Below are positions 24,830-33,419 of a DNA stretch of 64,000 nt, piece after piece. The notes below the pieces were generated by a model. That model saw nothing but the letters and a program-made list of their open reading frames with translations, made no database searches and was not told the DNA's origin. This stretch comes from Candidatus Enterosoma merdigallinarum. Its GTDB lineage: Bacteria; Bacillota_I; Bacilli_A; RFN20; CAG-288. A program made the position numbers and the translations under genes. The stretch spans positions 91,619-155,618 of the forward strand of contig DVNL01000002.1 of the NCBI GenBank assembly GCA_018714385.1, given 5' to 3'. Positions within the stretch are counted from its first letter, which is position 1; every line of letters starts with the position of its first letter.

Positions 24830-27393
24830 GCCCTGCCCTGGAGTTCGGAGAGGCTCGGCGCTTGGCCGAGCCATTTTCTTTGCGAGGCATCCAAAGGCGT
24901 GAAACGATAGGGATGGAAGCCGGTGATGTTGCTTGCCGCCCGGAGCATGGCGATCTTCATCGCCTGGTATTTGCCGATGGGGCTGGTGTTGAAGTCGTCG
25001 ACGGGATCTTGCTTCAGATCCAGGGAATAGAGATAGGGATCCAGGGAGAAGGTGTCGTCGAAGAGGGAGGAGAGGCTTTCGGAGAGGATGACGTCGCTTC
25101 CGTTGTAGCCGCCGCCGTTGAAGAAGATCGGCAGGTTGAGATAGTCCGTGTCCTCGTTCTTGGCAAGGACCTGGGACTGCTGCTCCTTGATCATCTTTTT
25201 CAGAGGCAGATAGTCGTCCTCGGTGACGGAGACGGAGAAGCCATCCCCCAGTCCGCCGTGGGCGAGGATCAAGGCCGCGATGTTCTCCAGAAGCAGGGAC
25301 TCGAAGGAGAGGTCGTCATATTTCTTCCAGTCGTAGAAGCGGGTGTCGCCTTCGACGGTCATCAAGACGGGATAGGAAGTCCTCGCCATGCCGGAAGGCT
25401 GCACGTCGCCGAAGTACATGCCCGTGATCAGGGAGAGCAGGGACGTGACGTTGGAGTAGAGGAAGCTTCCCTGGGGGATGGTGTCCAAAAAGAGGGCGGA
25501 GATGCCGGAATTGTAGAAGAAGCAGTCTTTGATCGTCGTCGAGCCCTTGTAGACCTTCTTGCCGGAAGCGTCGAGGAAGCCTTCCGTGTTGGTCAGGCTC
25601 TCGGCGATCGTGTCGATAGAGGAGGCATAGTCCTCCTTGTCGTAGGCGCCTTCCTCGACGCCGACGAATTCGTTTGCCTGAGTGTTGAAGATGGCGCCGA
25701 AGGAGAGGAGGGAGTCGGCCTTGTAGTCGAAGTTTTCCAGGGAGGAGAGGCTTTGCGGGGCGAGATAGTCCTTCGCCGTCGTCTTGTGCCGGACGCCGTT
25801 TCCGTCCTCGTAGATCACTTCCTTGTCCTCGTCGACCTCGTTGAACTCGTTGCTTCCGGTCTTGACGAGGAACTCCATCCCGTTCTGGAGGAGGCAGTTG
25901 TCCAAGGTCAGATCCTGGCTGGAATAGCTCCGGAGGACGTTCCTTCCCTTCTCGAGGACGGAATCCTTGATCTGGATGCCGTCTCCGTCGATCTCCACGA
26001 CGGTTCCCGCATAGGCGAGGTTGGTGAGGTTTCCGGCGATGTTGCTGGCGTTCGCGAAATGCACGTCGTCAAGAAGGATGTCGTCTCCTTCCACGTAGAA
26101 ACCGACATTGTCCTGCCCATAGAGGGCGAAGATGGGAAGGCCGTTTTTCGTGATTGACGTCCCAGGCGTGTTAGGATCGCCAAGGCTCACATAGAGGAGA
26201 GGGCCGCGATAGAGATCTTCCTCGCCGAGAATGGCGTTTGTCGTCTGGTTTCCGAGGCTGTCGACGATAGTCTGTTCCTGGGAGGGATAGCAGAGGTCGT
26301 GGAGATTGATCTCGAAGCCGTTCCCGTAGAAGTCCTTCTGGATGTGGACGGCGGCATAGCGGAGGAGGGAGACTGGCGTCTCCGTCTTCTTTGCGTTCCA
26401 CAAATCGAGATAGGTATGGTCGTATGTGGTCTCGAAGGCATAGAGGTCCGAGCTCTGGAAGGGCCGGGAGGAAGATCCGCTTCTCCTTCCGAACAGGGAG
26501 ACGTTTTCACCGGTCGAGACGAGGTTGCCCTCCTCATCCTGCACTGGCGTCCCGTCCGTGTTCTTTTGATAGGCTCTGTCGAAGTCCAACAGGTTCTTTC
26601 TCAGGACGATCGGGATTCCTTCTTCCGAGTCGTTTGTCGCCTGCATCAGGTCGTCATAGTCGTAGACGTTCATCGCCTCTTCGATTTGGAAGGTCAAGGA
26701 GCCGTTCCCTTTGCTGGAGACGGGGTTGACGAAGGTGATCGTCGCTTCGCCTTCCTCGAGGATTTCAATCTCGTGGCTCTGGAGGTCGACTGCGACGTTC
26801 GGACTGCTTTCGATGCGGATTTCGTTTTCCGCAAAGCTCGTTGTCCCGAAGATCTCGATGTCGAAGGCCATGGCGGAATTCGGTCTCTTCTGCTGATAGG
26901 CCGAAGGCGTGTCGTAGAGACCGACGTGGTTGACGCCCGAGAGGGACTGGCTCGAGAAGGGGATCGACGGCGTGATGATGATGGCGCCGGAATCGCCGAC
27001 GATCCGGGCAAGGAAGTAATCGGAGACGTTTCCTTTTTCGTTTGCGCATTCGACCCGGCAGATGCCCTCGTCGTGGAAGACGAGATAGCTCTCCTCTCCC
27101 TCCTTCTCTATCGAGGCGATGGCGCTTGCCTCTTTTGTCTGGGGATCCAGACAGGACCAAACGAGCTCGTTTCCATCGCTTAAGGGATAGCGTTCGTCAT
27201 AGACAGGCGTCGCCTTCAAAAGCGTCCGTTTTTGGGACAGGGAGAATGGGTTCTCCGTGCCGCTCTTGTAGGACCAGGATATCCCGGTGATGTCCGTCTC
27301 CACAGAGCGGATGATGACCTTCGAGGTGACGAAGGCGAAGATGGCGATGATGAAGGGCAGGCACAAAAGGAGCAGTATCGCTTTCTTTCTCAT
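24826..27393 (-). CDS. Large exported beta-helix-like surface protein (last gene of the SipW/McrB operon)
   Basis: 855 residues. An N-terminal membrane segment, MRKKAILLLLCLPFIIAIFAFVTSKVI, acts as signal or anchor. About 100-230 looks like Ig-type beta domains (WSCLDPQTKEASAIASIEKEGEESYLVFHDEGICRVECAN). From about 330 to 680 repeated short strands (VGFYVEGDDILLDDVHFANASNIAGNLTNLAYAGTVVEIDGDGIQIKDSVLEKGRNVLRSYSSQDLTLDNCLLQNG) suggest a right-handed parallel beta-helix. I cannot name a family. It overlaps the ABC permease gene by 4 nt (27390-27393), so it is translated with the transporter and may be its accessory or cargo. Confidence 0.6.
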   Translation of the reverse strand: MRKKAILLLLCLPFIIAIFAFVTSKVIIRSVETDITGISWSYKSGTENPFSLSQKRTLLKATPVYDERYPLSDGNELVWSCLDPQTKEASAIASIEKEGEESYLVFHDEGICRVECANEKGNVSDYFLARIVGDSGAIIITPSIPFSSQSLSGVNHVGLYDTPSAYQQKRPNSAMAFDIEIFGTTSFAENEIRIESSPNVAVDLQSHEIEILEEGEATITFVNPVSSKGNGSLTFQIEEAMNVYDYDDLMQATNDSEEGIPIVLRKNLLDFDRAYQKNTDGTPVQDEEGNLVSTGENVSLFGRRSGSSSRPFQSSDLYAFETTYDHTYLDLWNAKKTETPVSLLRYAAVHIQKDFYGNGFEINLHDLCYPSQEQTIVDSLGNQTTNAILGEEDLYRGPLLYVSLGDPNTPGTSITKNGLPIFALYGQDNVGFYVEGDDILLDDVHFANASNIAGNLTNLAYAGTVVEIDGDGIQIKDSVLEKGRNVLRSYSSQDLTLDNCLLQNGMEFLVKTGSNEFNEVDEDKEVIYEDGNGVRHKTTAKDYLAPQSLSSLENFDYKADSLLSFGAIFNTQANEFVGVEEGAYDKEDYASSIDTIAESLTNTEGFLDASGKKVYKGSTTIKDCFFYNSGISALFLDTIPQGSFLYSNVTSLLSLITGMYFGDVQPSGMARTSYPVLMTVEGDTRFYDWKKYDDLSFESLLLENIAALILAHGGLGDGFSVSVTEDDYLPLKKMIKEQQSQVLAKNEDTDYLNLPIFFNGGGYNGSDVILSESLSSLFDDTFSLDPYLYSLDLKQDPVDDFNTSPIGKYQAMKIAMLRAASNITGFHPYRFTPLDASQRKWLGQAPSLSELQGRA

Positions 27394-29000
27394 GGCGTTT
27401 CCCCCCTCTCATAGCGAAGGAAGGCTTTGTCCGCCTCGAGGAAGAAGAGCAGGGCAAGGCCGCCGGACAGAAGGAGAAGAAGAGCCAGGACACACAGGTA
27501 GAAAGTCAGCACGGGCTGGTTCGAATAGGGCTTCAAAAGGGTGAGGAGGAAGGAGAGGGAAAGGAAGACGACGGGCAAGAGGAAGTCGACGACAAGGGAG
27601 AGGAAGTCGCCTTTCTTCATGCGGAGGTCCAGATGGAGGGAGGAAAGGGAGAGGGCAAGAAGGAAGACGAGACCGATAGGAATCAAGAAAGCGAAGGAGA
27701 CAGGCGTGATCTCTCTTGTACAGACAAGGACGACGATGGCGATGAGATAGGAGAGGGCAGAGAAGGCATAGGGCACGAAGAGCTTAACCAGAAGCTGCTT
27801 CATGGGCGATATGGGCAAGGTCTTCATGGTGATGACGTTGTTTCCTTCCTTCTTCAAGGACAGGGACGAGGTGGCATTGATGACGGCGAGGAAAAGGAGG
27901 ATCAGAAGGGAGTCGATCAGGATGAGGAAGTTCGGGAACAGGGTTTGGATGAAACTGAGGTTTCCGGTATGGAAGATGACATTGATGGCCGAGACCACAA
28001 GATAGATCAGGAAAGGCTCCACGGCGACAAGGGAGATGAAGGAGAAGAAGCCGTCGCTTCGGCTCAAAACCAAAGAGAGCTCCTTCCTCACCAAGGCTTT
28101 GAAGGGAGACTCGATGCGCACCGGGATCATCAGATAGTCCTTCTTCGCATCGCCCTTGGTGCCTTGGCGATAGTACCTTTCCAGGTAGAGATAGAACAAA
28201 GGGAGGGAGAGAGAAACAAAGCCTATCGTCATCAGAAGGAACCAGAGGAAGGAGATGCCCTTTTCCAGAAGGATCGTGTTCGAGAGGAAAGAGGTCGGAT
28301 AAAGATAGCCGGCGATTGAGGCCATCTTCTCCATCCGTTCCGTCGTGAAAAGCATATCCAGGGACGAGTTCTGGATCAGGTCGACGAAAAGGCCCAGGAA
28401 CAAGGAATAGAAATAGGCGAGAAGGAAGGACAAAGCTATCGTCATGACAAAGGCCAGGACGGGATAACGCTTCAGGAAAAGAAAGACGACGCGATAGGGG
28501 AGAAGGAAAAGAAGGGAGACGCCTGTCAGAAGCAAGGCGAGAAGAGGAAGGAGAAGAAGGAGCAGAAAGTAGAAGATGCCATCCGCCTGGGACTTCACGC
28601 CATAGACGATAGACAGCGGGAAATACGTCACGAGAAGGAACAAGGCGTTTCTTAAAAGGGAATAGAGCGTTTTTGCTATCAATATGTCTTTTCTCGACAC
28701 GGGTCTCGATCCGAGGATGATCCTTTCCTTCTCGTTCCGGAAGAAGGTTTTGTGCATCGTCGGGACGGCGAAGACGATGCCGAGAAGGAAGACGGCAAAA
28801 AGGACGAAGTCATAGAAGGAGCGGTTGAACCCGGAATAGAGGGCAAGCTGTCCATAGAGCCTTTCGTAGACGAAGCAGAGGAGGGCGACGAAAAGGCCTG
28901 TGAAAAGAATGGTCGACAGGATCGACATCGCGCTTTTTATGCCGCTTTTGGAAAGAAAGGAGGAAGAGAGGATCTCCCTCTTAAATAACGTCAGAGCCAT
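27390..29000 (-). CDS. ABC-2-like permease
   Basis: 536 residues with roughly 12 membrane helices. Charged loops carry FFRNEKERIILGSRPVSRKDILIAKTLYSLLRN and ALVRKELSLVLSRSDGFF, a pattern seen in two-domain ABC-2 type export permeases. It is encoded directly after the ATPase with a 20-nt overlap, and before the beta-helix-like protein with a 4-nt overlap. Together they would form a complete exporter, with one permease chain replacing two half-permeases. Cargo unknown; the neighbouring surface proteins make an envelope role likely. Confidence 0.72.
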   Translation of the reverse strand: MALTLFKREILSSSFLSKSGIKSAMSILSTILFTGLFVALLCFVYERLYGQLALYSGFNRSFYDFVLFAVFLLGIVFAVPTMHKTFFRNEKERIILGSRPVSRKDILIAKTLYSLLRNALFLLVTYFPLSIVYGVKSQADGIFYFLLLLLLPLLALLLTGVSLLFLLPYRVVFLFLKRYPVLAFVMTIALSFLLAYFYSLFLGLFVDLIQNSSLDMLFTTERMEKMASIAGYLYPTSFLSNTILLEKGISFLWFLLMTIGFVSLSLPLFYLYLERYYRQGTKGDAKKDYLMIPVRIESPFKALVRKELSLVLSRSDGFFSFISLVAVEPFLIYLVVSAINVIFHTGNLSFIQTLFPNFLILIDSLLILLFLAVINATSSLSLKKEGNNVITMKTLPISPMKQLLVKLFVPYAFSALSYLIAIVVLVCTREITPVSFAFLIPIGLVFLLALSLSSLHLDLRMKKGDFLSLVVDFLLPVVFLSLSFLLTLLKPYSNQPVLTFYLCVLALLLLLSGGLALLFFLEADKAFLRYERGETP

Positions 29001-29745
29001 TTTCCTCTTCCTTTTCCTTGGCGTTGTCCAGGAAGTACTGGTTCAGATGGTAGCGTTCCCTCGGATTCTCCTTCAGGGAGAAGATCTTCTGTATCGTCCC
29101 TTTGTTGATGATGGCGACCCTGTCGCAGAGCCTTGCGATGAGGTCGATGTTGTGGCTGGCGACGAAGACGGTCTTCCCATGGTCTGCAAACTCCCGCATC
29201 ATCCGGCAGAGTTCGTTTGAGGTGAAGGCATCCAATCCCACGGTCGGCTCGTCCAGGATCCAGATCTTCGGATTGTGGATCAAGGAGGCGATCAGACAGA
29301 GCTTCTGCTTCATGCCGTGGGAGTATTCCTTGATCGGTCTGTAGAGATCGTCCAAGGAGAGATCCAGACGGCCGGCGAGATATTCGAAGTTCGTCTTGAA
29401 CTTTTCCTTGTTCACCTTGTAGACGGAAGCGATGAATTCCACATAGCCTAGTCCGCTCATCTCTTCATAGCTCGTCGGTTCGCTCGTCACGTATCCGAAA
29501 GTCTGCTTCGCCCTGATGGCTTCCTTCTTTATGTCGTATCCGCCTATCTCGATCCATCCGCTCTGGAAATCCTTGATTCCGATCGAGCATTCTATCGTGG
29601 TCGATTTTCCGACGCCGTTCTTTCCGATGAATCCGAAAAGCTCACCTTCAAAGACATCCAGGTCGATGCCTTTCAGGACTTCATGCGATCCGTAGCTCTT
29701 GTGGAGGGAGTGGATGGAGATGGCGATTTGTTGATTTTGATTCAT
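28981..29745 (-). CDS. ABC transporter ATP-binding protein (NatA/DrrA-like)
   Basis: 254 residues from the ATG at 29745. Walker A GKNGVGKST, YVTSEPTSYEEM at the Q-loop region, the variant signature YSHGMKQKLCLIASLI, Walker B IWILDEPTVGLD and the H-loop VASHNID are all present. This is the drug/antibiotic or polysaccharide-export type of ATPase that pairs with ABC-2 permeases. The tracked ORF starts inside the upstream gene; only 4 nt separate the two genes in my version. It fits as the engine of the exporter in this operon. Confidence 0.88.
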   Translation of the reverse strand: MNQNQQIAISIHSLHKSYGSHEVLKGIDLDVFEGELFGFIGKNGVGKSTTIECSIGIKDFQSGWIEIGGYDIKKEAIRAKQTFGYVTSEPTSYEEMSGLGYVEFIASVYKVNKEKFKTNFEYLAGRLDLSLDDLYRPIKEYSHGMKQKLCLIASLIHNPKIWILDEPTVGLDAFTSNELCRMMREFADHGKTVFVASHNIDLIARLCDRVAIINKGTIQKIFSLKENPRERYHLNQYFLDNAKEKEEENGSDVI

Positions 29746-29749
29746 GAGA

Positions 29750-32638
29750 TTACGCCTTCGAAGAGTAAGTCCACTGTTTGGTGGAGGAATTAAAAGCCAA
29801 ATTATAAGTGGAACTGTAGCAGTTATTTTGCCCACCTATGAATTTGTACAACTTCACTTGTGCAGAGGTCCCAGATACTGAATCGGCCCAGACAAATAAT
29901 CCCCTGTAGAAAATGTTGGGACTTCCATTGTTTTTACCATTTGACGTCACATAATGATCTGTGACGCTTACTTGATAAAAATGGCCAGCCAAATCATCTT
30001 CCAAATCTAATGAATAGGCTTTGTAAAAATTGTTTGCCTCATGGTCGTTGTTTGTTTGAGACCAACTATAATTCGGAAGAAAAGCGTAACTTTTCTGTCC
30101 GTTGGAAATGACACCGGTCAAGGAGTCATACTGGAAATTTGAAAGCGTGGTGAACAAATTCGTCCCTGATGAGCAAGCACTGCTTTCATAAGTCGAATCC
30201 TGTGTAGTGATATCAACTAACACAGTATTGTTTAGATTCATTAATGGTGGGGAATAGAAGCCTCGAACATAGTTGTATCGTTGGCCAACACCCAAGACTA
30301 TGCTTCCTAAGCTGGAAGTGGAATTAGGTCCCATCATACAATAGTTGCCATATAACTGAACTTTTTGGTAGTTGGAGTCTGCTTTCGCATTCCAAGCAAC
30401 AACTTGAGCTTTAAAAGCGGACATATTGCTTATTTTCATTTGTCCGCCGAAGACAAAAGGATGATATTGCTTGATTGTTTGGTTTGCTTTTAATTCTGTT
30501 TGGTTTGCTTTTAATTCGATGGTCCCATCCAAAATACAATAAGCAGGCGTCTGTGATAATCTATACCACAAATTATTGCTTGATGCTGTTCCAGTATATT
30601 TGGAATTAGTAAACAGATTAGTATTTGCTGAATCATAGAGTGGCCAATCTTTGTTTTTTCCTATATGATTTTGTGAATAATAAAAGGTATCCAAGAAGGT
30701 AAGACCAGCAGAGGTTTGAAATTTCTGTTCATCAAAGTATTGCGTTTTGCTTTGAACAACGATATCAGAATAGGACATGATTATTTTGCTGGTTTTATCA
30801 ACTATCATATGACTTCCTGCCATGAAAACAAGCTCTTGATTCAACTCGAGAGTTGAATTACTCAAAGAGACTCTAAAATAGAAGGGAATAAAAAATTGAT
30901 ACTTTCTTGAATCTAGCGACTCATTAATATTGACTGGTTTTGAAGTGGCAAATGAGAAAACCCAATGATCAAACTTCACATAGGCATTTTGGGCATCATA
31001 TGAGATGATTTGATTATAGAGATTATCTGCGAAAGACAATAAATTAAGATCATAGGAAACATTTCTACTAATTTTCCCGGAAACGAGATCTAATAATGTA
31101 TTTGGAATGTTTGAACCTATCAAATTCAATGTTCCTTGAATGCCTGCTCCGATACTACCACTTTTGATTCCTGCCATATCAATTTTGTATTCGCCGATAA
31201 ATTGACAGTTCGGATAAAATATGGTTTTACAATCCAAATATGGACAGCGAAAGAAATTAAAAGGAGCATTATTATTTAAATAAGATACAGGGGCAGACAT
31301 AGGAATGAAATCATCTTCAAAAACAAGGGGAGATTGAAGCTTGGTGTCGGCCAAAAGTACTAGACTACCAAAATCAACATTTTCTAAAACAATCGGATTG
31401 TTATTATTGTCAAACCCAAATCTTGAGCTGTCAGTAATTGAGCCATACGAAATCAATTGGCTTCCTGAAGATAGAATTAAATCATAACCATTTAAATCGA
31501 TTTCACAATATGTCCCATTAATATATCCCTGATAACCAGATTGAGAAAAATCAAGGCATTTGCCAAAGAAGCCTGTCATTCCGCCAATGGTGATAGAGGA
31601 AGAAAAAACAACATCGTTAAAAAGCACAATACGATTGGCGCAATAATTCCTGGAATAGGAAGCGTATGTTTGGGAATAAGTATATGTTGCACTCGTATTT
31701 GAGGCAACTTGTTGCTTATATGGTGTCTTGTATTGTTGGTCCCCCCCTTCAATTGTATTCGCTTCAGTATTTGATAGCCCTATAGTTTCATCTGCGTTAT
31801 ATGAATAATATTTATTATCATCTCCGCTTTCTTGCGGATATCCATTCGGAAGGTTTTTATCTACGGATTCTGCAGATAGTTTAATGTTAATAGTTCCGCC
31901 GCGTTCTTTTTCATCGGAACGCCCATCGCCGAATTGATTTATGCATGTTGTTGAATAATATCGACCCTTTGAAAAAGATAAATCATTATCTCGAAGGCCA
32001 AATGTCCCTTTTTTGCCCACTTCAGCGGTTACGGCCATAAACTTCAATTCAACACTTTGGTTGTATCCCTCGGATGTCAGACGGATGATGTTGTCCGGTG
32101 CCCCCACAAATTGGGAACCATATGTCAGTGTTTCTTCGTAGGTCGGCTGCAATGTCGTCGTCTGATATGTCTCCTCTGTTCTCGAAGAAAAGCTGGTGTT
32201 GTTTGCTCCCAAACAGCTGGCGCTGACAGTGTTTGTATAGGCAGTAGCAGTGCCTTTTAACAGCAAGTCTTCCGTGACTTCGATATGTGTACTCAATGCC
32301 CGCCCTGCATAGGTCCCGCCTTCGGCTTTCCAAGAGAGGTATTGGCTTCCGGAGACATACATTGTGTTGGGATTGTCAGTTGTGGCATCGGCCAGATCGG
32401 CCATGCTCAAAATATAGCCGTCCTCATAATAGCGGGTCGTTGTTTTTCCTGTGGCGGAATTCTGGAAGGTGACTTTGTGCGTGGAGGCATTGCTTCCCTC
32501 TTTGTTTGCATCCTCGGCAAGGATATCATCGGAAGGGATCTCGATTTTATCTGGAATGATATAGCCTGCCTCGACAGCACTGATGCCAGTCCAGATGAAC
32601 AAGATAGAGAAAACTGTTCGAAGAATTTTCTTTTTCAT
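29750..32638 (-). CDS. Very large AT-rich exported surface protein
   Basis: 962 residues. The N-terminus MKKKILRTVFSILFIWTGISAVEAGYIIPDKIEIP is a signal peptide with the motif AGYIIPD, nearly the same as AGYVIAD in the operon's CalY-like protein. Residues 50-130 resemble an InlB-type repeat (VTFQNSATGKTTTRYYEDGYILSMADLADAT). The rest is Ser/Thr/Asn/Tyr-rich beta structure with no family I recognise and has few cysteines. The coding sequence is strikingly AT-rich up to about 32.0 kb, then normal for its 5' end. A G7 tract (31741-31747) and a 21-bp tandem duplication (ELKANQT twice) lie within it. It overlaps the upstream gene by 4 nt. Confidence 0.65.
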   Translation of the reverse strand: MKKKILRTVFSILFIWTGISAVEAGYIIPDKIEIPSDDILAEDANKEGSNASTHKVTFQNSATGKTTTRYYEDGYILSMADLADATTDNPNTMYVSGSQYLSWKAEGGTYAGRALSTHIEVTEDLLLKGTATAYTNTVSASCLGANNTSFSSRTEETYQTTTLQPTYEETLTYGSQFVGAPDNIIRLTSEGYNQSVELKFMAVTAEVGKKGTFGLRDNDLSFSKGRYYSTTCINQFGDGRSDEKERGGTINIKLSAESVDKNLPNGYPQESGDDNKYYSYNADETIGLSNTEANTIEGGDQQYKTPYKQQVASNTSATYTYSQTYASYSRNYCANRIVLFNDVVFSSSITIGGMTGFFGKCLDFSQSGYQGYINGTYCEIDLNGYDLILSSGSQLISYGSITDSSRFGFDNNNNPIVLENVDFGSLVLLADTKLQSPLVFEDDFIPMSAPVSYLNNNAPFNFFRCPYLDCKTIFYPNCQFIGEYKIDMAGIKSGSIGAGIQGTLNLIGSNIPNTLLDLVSGKISRNVSYDLNLLSFADNLYNQIISYDAQNAYVKFDHWVFSFATSKPVNINESLDSRKYQFFIPFYFRVSLSNSTLELNQELVFMAGSHMIVDKTSKIIMSYSDIVVQSKTQYFDEQKFQTSAGLTFLDTFYYSQNHIGKNKDWPLYDSANTNLFTNSKYTGTASSNNLWYRLSQTPAYCILDGTIELKANQTELKANQTIKQYHPFVFGGQMKISNMSAFKAQVVAWNAKADSNYQKVQLYGNYCMMGPNSTSSLGSIVLGVGQRYNYVRGFYSPPLMNLNNTVLVDITTQDSTYESSACSSGTNLFTTLSNFQYDSLTGVISNGQKSYAFLPNYSWSQTNNDHEANNFYKAYSLDLEDDLAGHFYQVSVTDHYVTSNGKNNGSPNIFYRGLFVWADSVSGTSAQVKLYKFIGGQNNCYSSTYNLAFNSSTKQWTYSSKA
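30478..30517. repeat. In-frame 21-bp tandem duplication
   Basis: TTTGGTTTGCTTTTAATTC occurs twice, 21 bp apart, giving ELKANQTELKANQT in the large surface protein. It is a recent duplication in coding sequence. Confidence 0.8.
31741..31747. repeat. Homopolymer C7 (G7 in the coding strand) in a surface-protein gene
   Basis: Seven consecutive C in an otherwise AT-rich coding region; the coding strand reads GAAGGGGGGGACC (Glu-Gly-Gly-Asp). A change of one base would shift the frame of the 962-residue protein. Confidence 0.7.
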
Positions 32639-33414
32639 GGCAGTACCTCGATTTCAATGGAAAGATTTTCGAAGTCTGAAGGGGTCAAACCGGAGTCGAC
32701 GGACAAGTCGAAGTCAAAGACAAAAGAAAGCTGATTCTGCCTTGGCAAGACCTCCGGAACATAGAGGTCATATAGACTTTGGTACATCCAGTCAACGTCA
32801 ACGGACATGTTGTTTACCCAATCGCAGAGAAGATAAGAGACTGTCAGTTTTCTTTTCGAAGTGTCGCTTTTTACCGGTTCTTGCAATGTCCCGTTCTGAG
32901 AAACAGTGGCATTGTCATCGATGTGCCAAGGCTGCATAGGCACTATGGCTTGCTCGCCACTGCTCAAAGTGAGATAGGATAGGTAAAAATCACCATTTTC
33001 AATCATGGAGGCGAAATGGGAAGGAACGTTTGAGGTTGAACTGAAGCAAAGGGAAAAGTTGAGCGTTGCCGTTCCTGTGACATTGTTGTTCAGTTCAGTC
33101 AAGACCGCTCCGAGGTTGGTGCGGGTGACTTGAAAATCGATTTGAACGTTGTCATTTGTCGTGTCGCCTTGGCCATCTCCATTGACGGAGTTGGCTTTTG
33201 TCAGAAGAGTGTCCCCATGATAGCGGAAGCCGGTCGCTTTGGCAGTGCTTCCAATAAGAGTTTTGGCAAGTGTTGTCGTTTGAATGGCGACTTCTTGCGG
33301 CTGTGCTGAAAGGGGAGGGACGTTATTTCCTGCGGTAATGATGAAAGCGCCATAGGAAATGGACACTGTTGCCAAGATGCCGATGGCGGACAGAAGCAAC
33401 AATGCCTTTTTCAT
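32635..33414 (-). CDS. Exported protein, probable SipW substrate
   Basis: 259 residues with a signal peptide MKKALLLLSAIGILATVSISYGAFIITAGNN. The YGAFIITAG step resembles the cleavage region of TasA-type SipW substrates and of the operon's two other AGY(I/V)I proteins. The mature part is beta-rich with Ser/Thr/Asn and ends LSFVFDFDLSVDSGLTPSDFENLSIEIEVLP. The gene lies 5 nt after the lipoprotein gene and overlaps the 962-residue protein gene by 4 nt. I infer a pilin-like or fibre subunit; there is no direct proof. Confidence 0.6.
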   Translation of the reverse strand: MKKALLLLSAIGILATVSISYGAFIITAGNNVPPLSAQPQEVAIQTTTLAKTLIGSTAKATGFRYHGDTLLTKANSVNGDGQGDTTNDNVQIDFQVTRTNLGAVLTELNNNVTGTATLNFSLCFSSTSNVPSHFASMIENGDFYLSYLTLSSGEQAIVPMQPWHIDDNATVSQNGTLQEPVKSDTSKRKLTVSYLLCDWVNNMSVDVDWMYQSLYDLYVPEVLPRQNQLSFVFDFDLSVDSGLTPSDFENLSIEIEVLP

Positions 33415-33419
33415 TCTTC

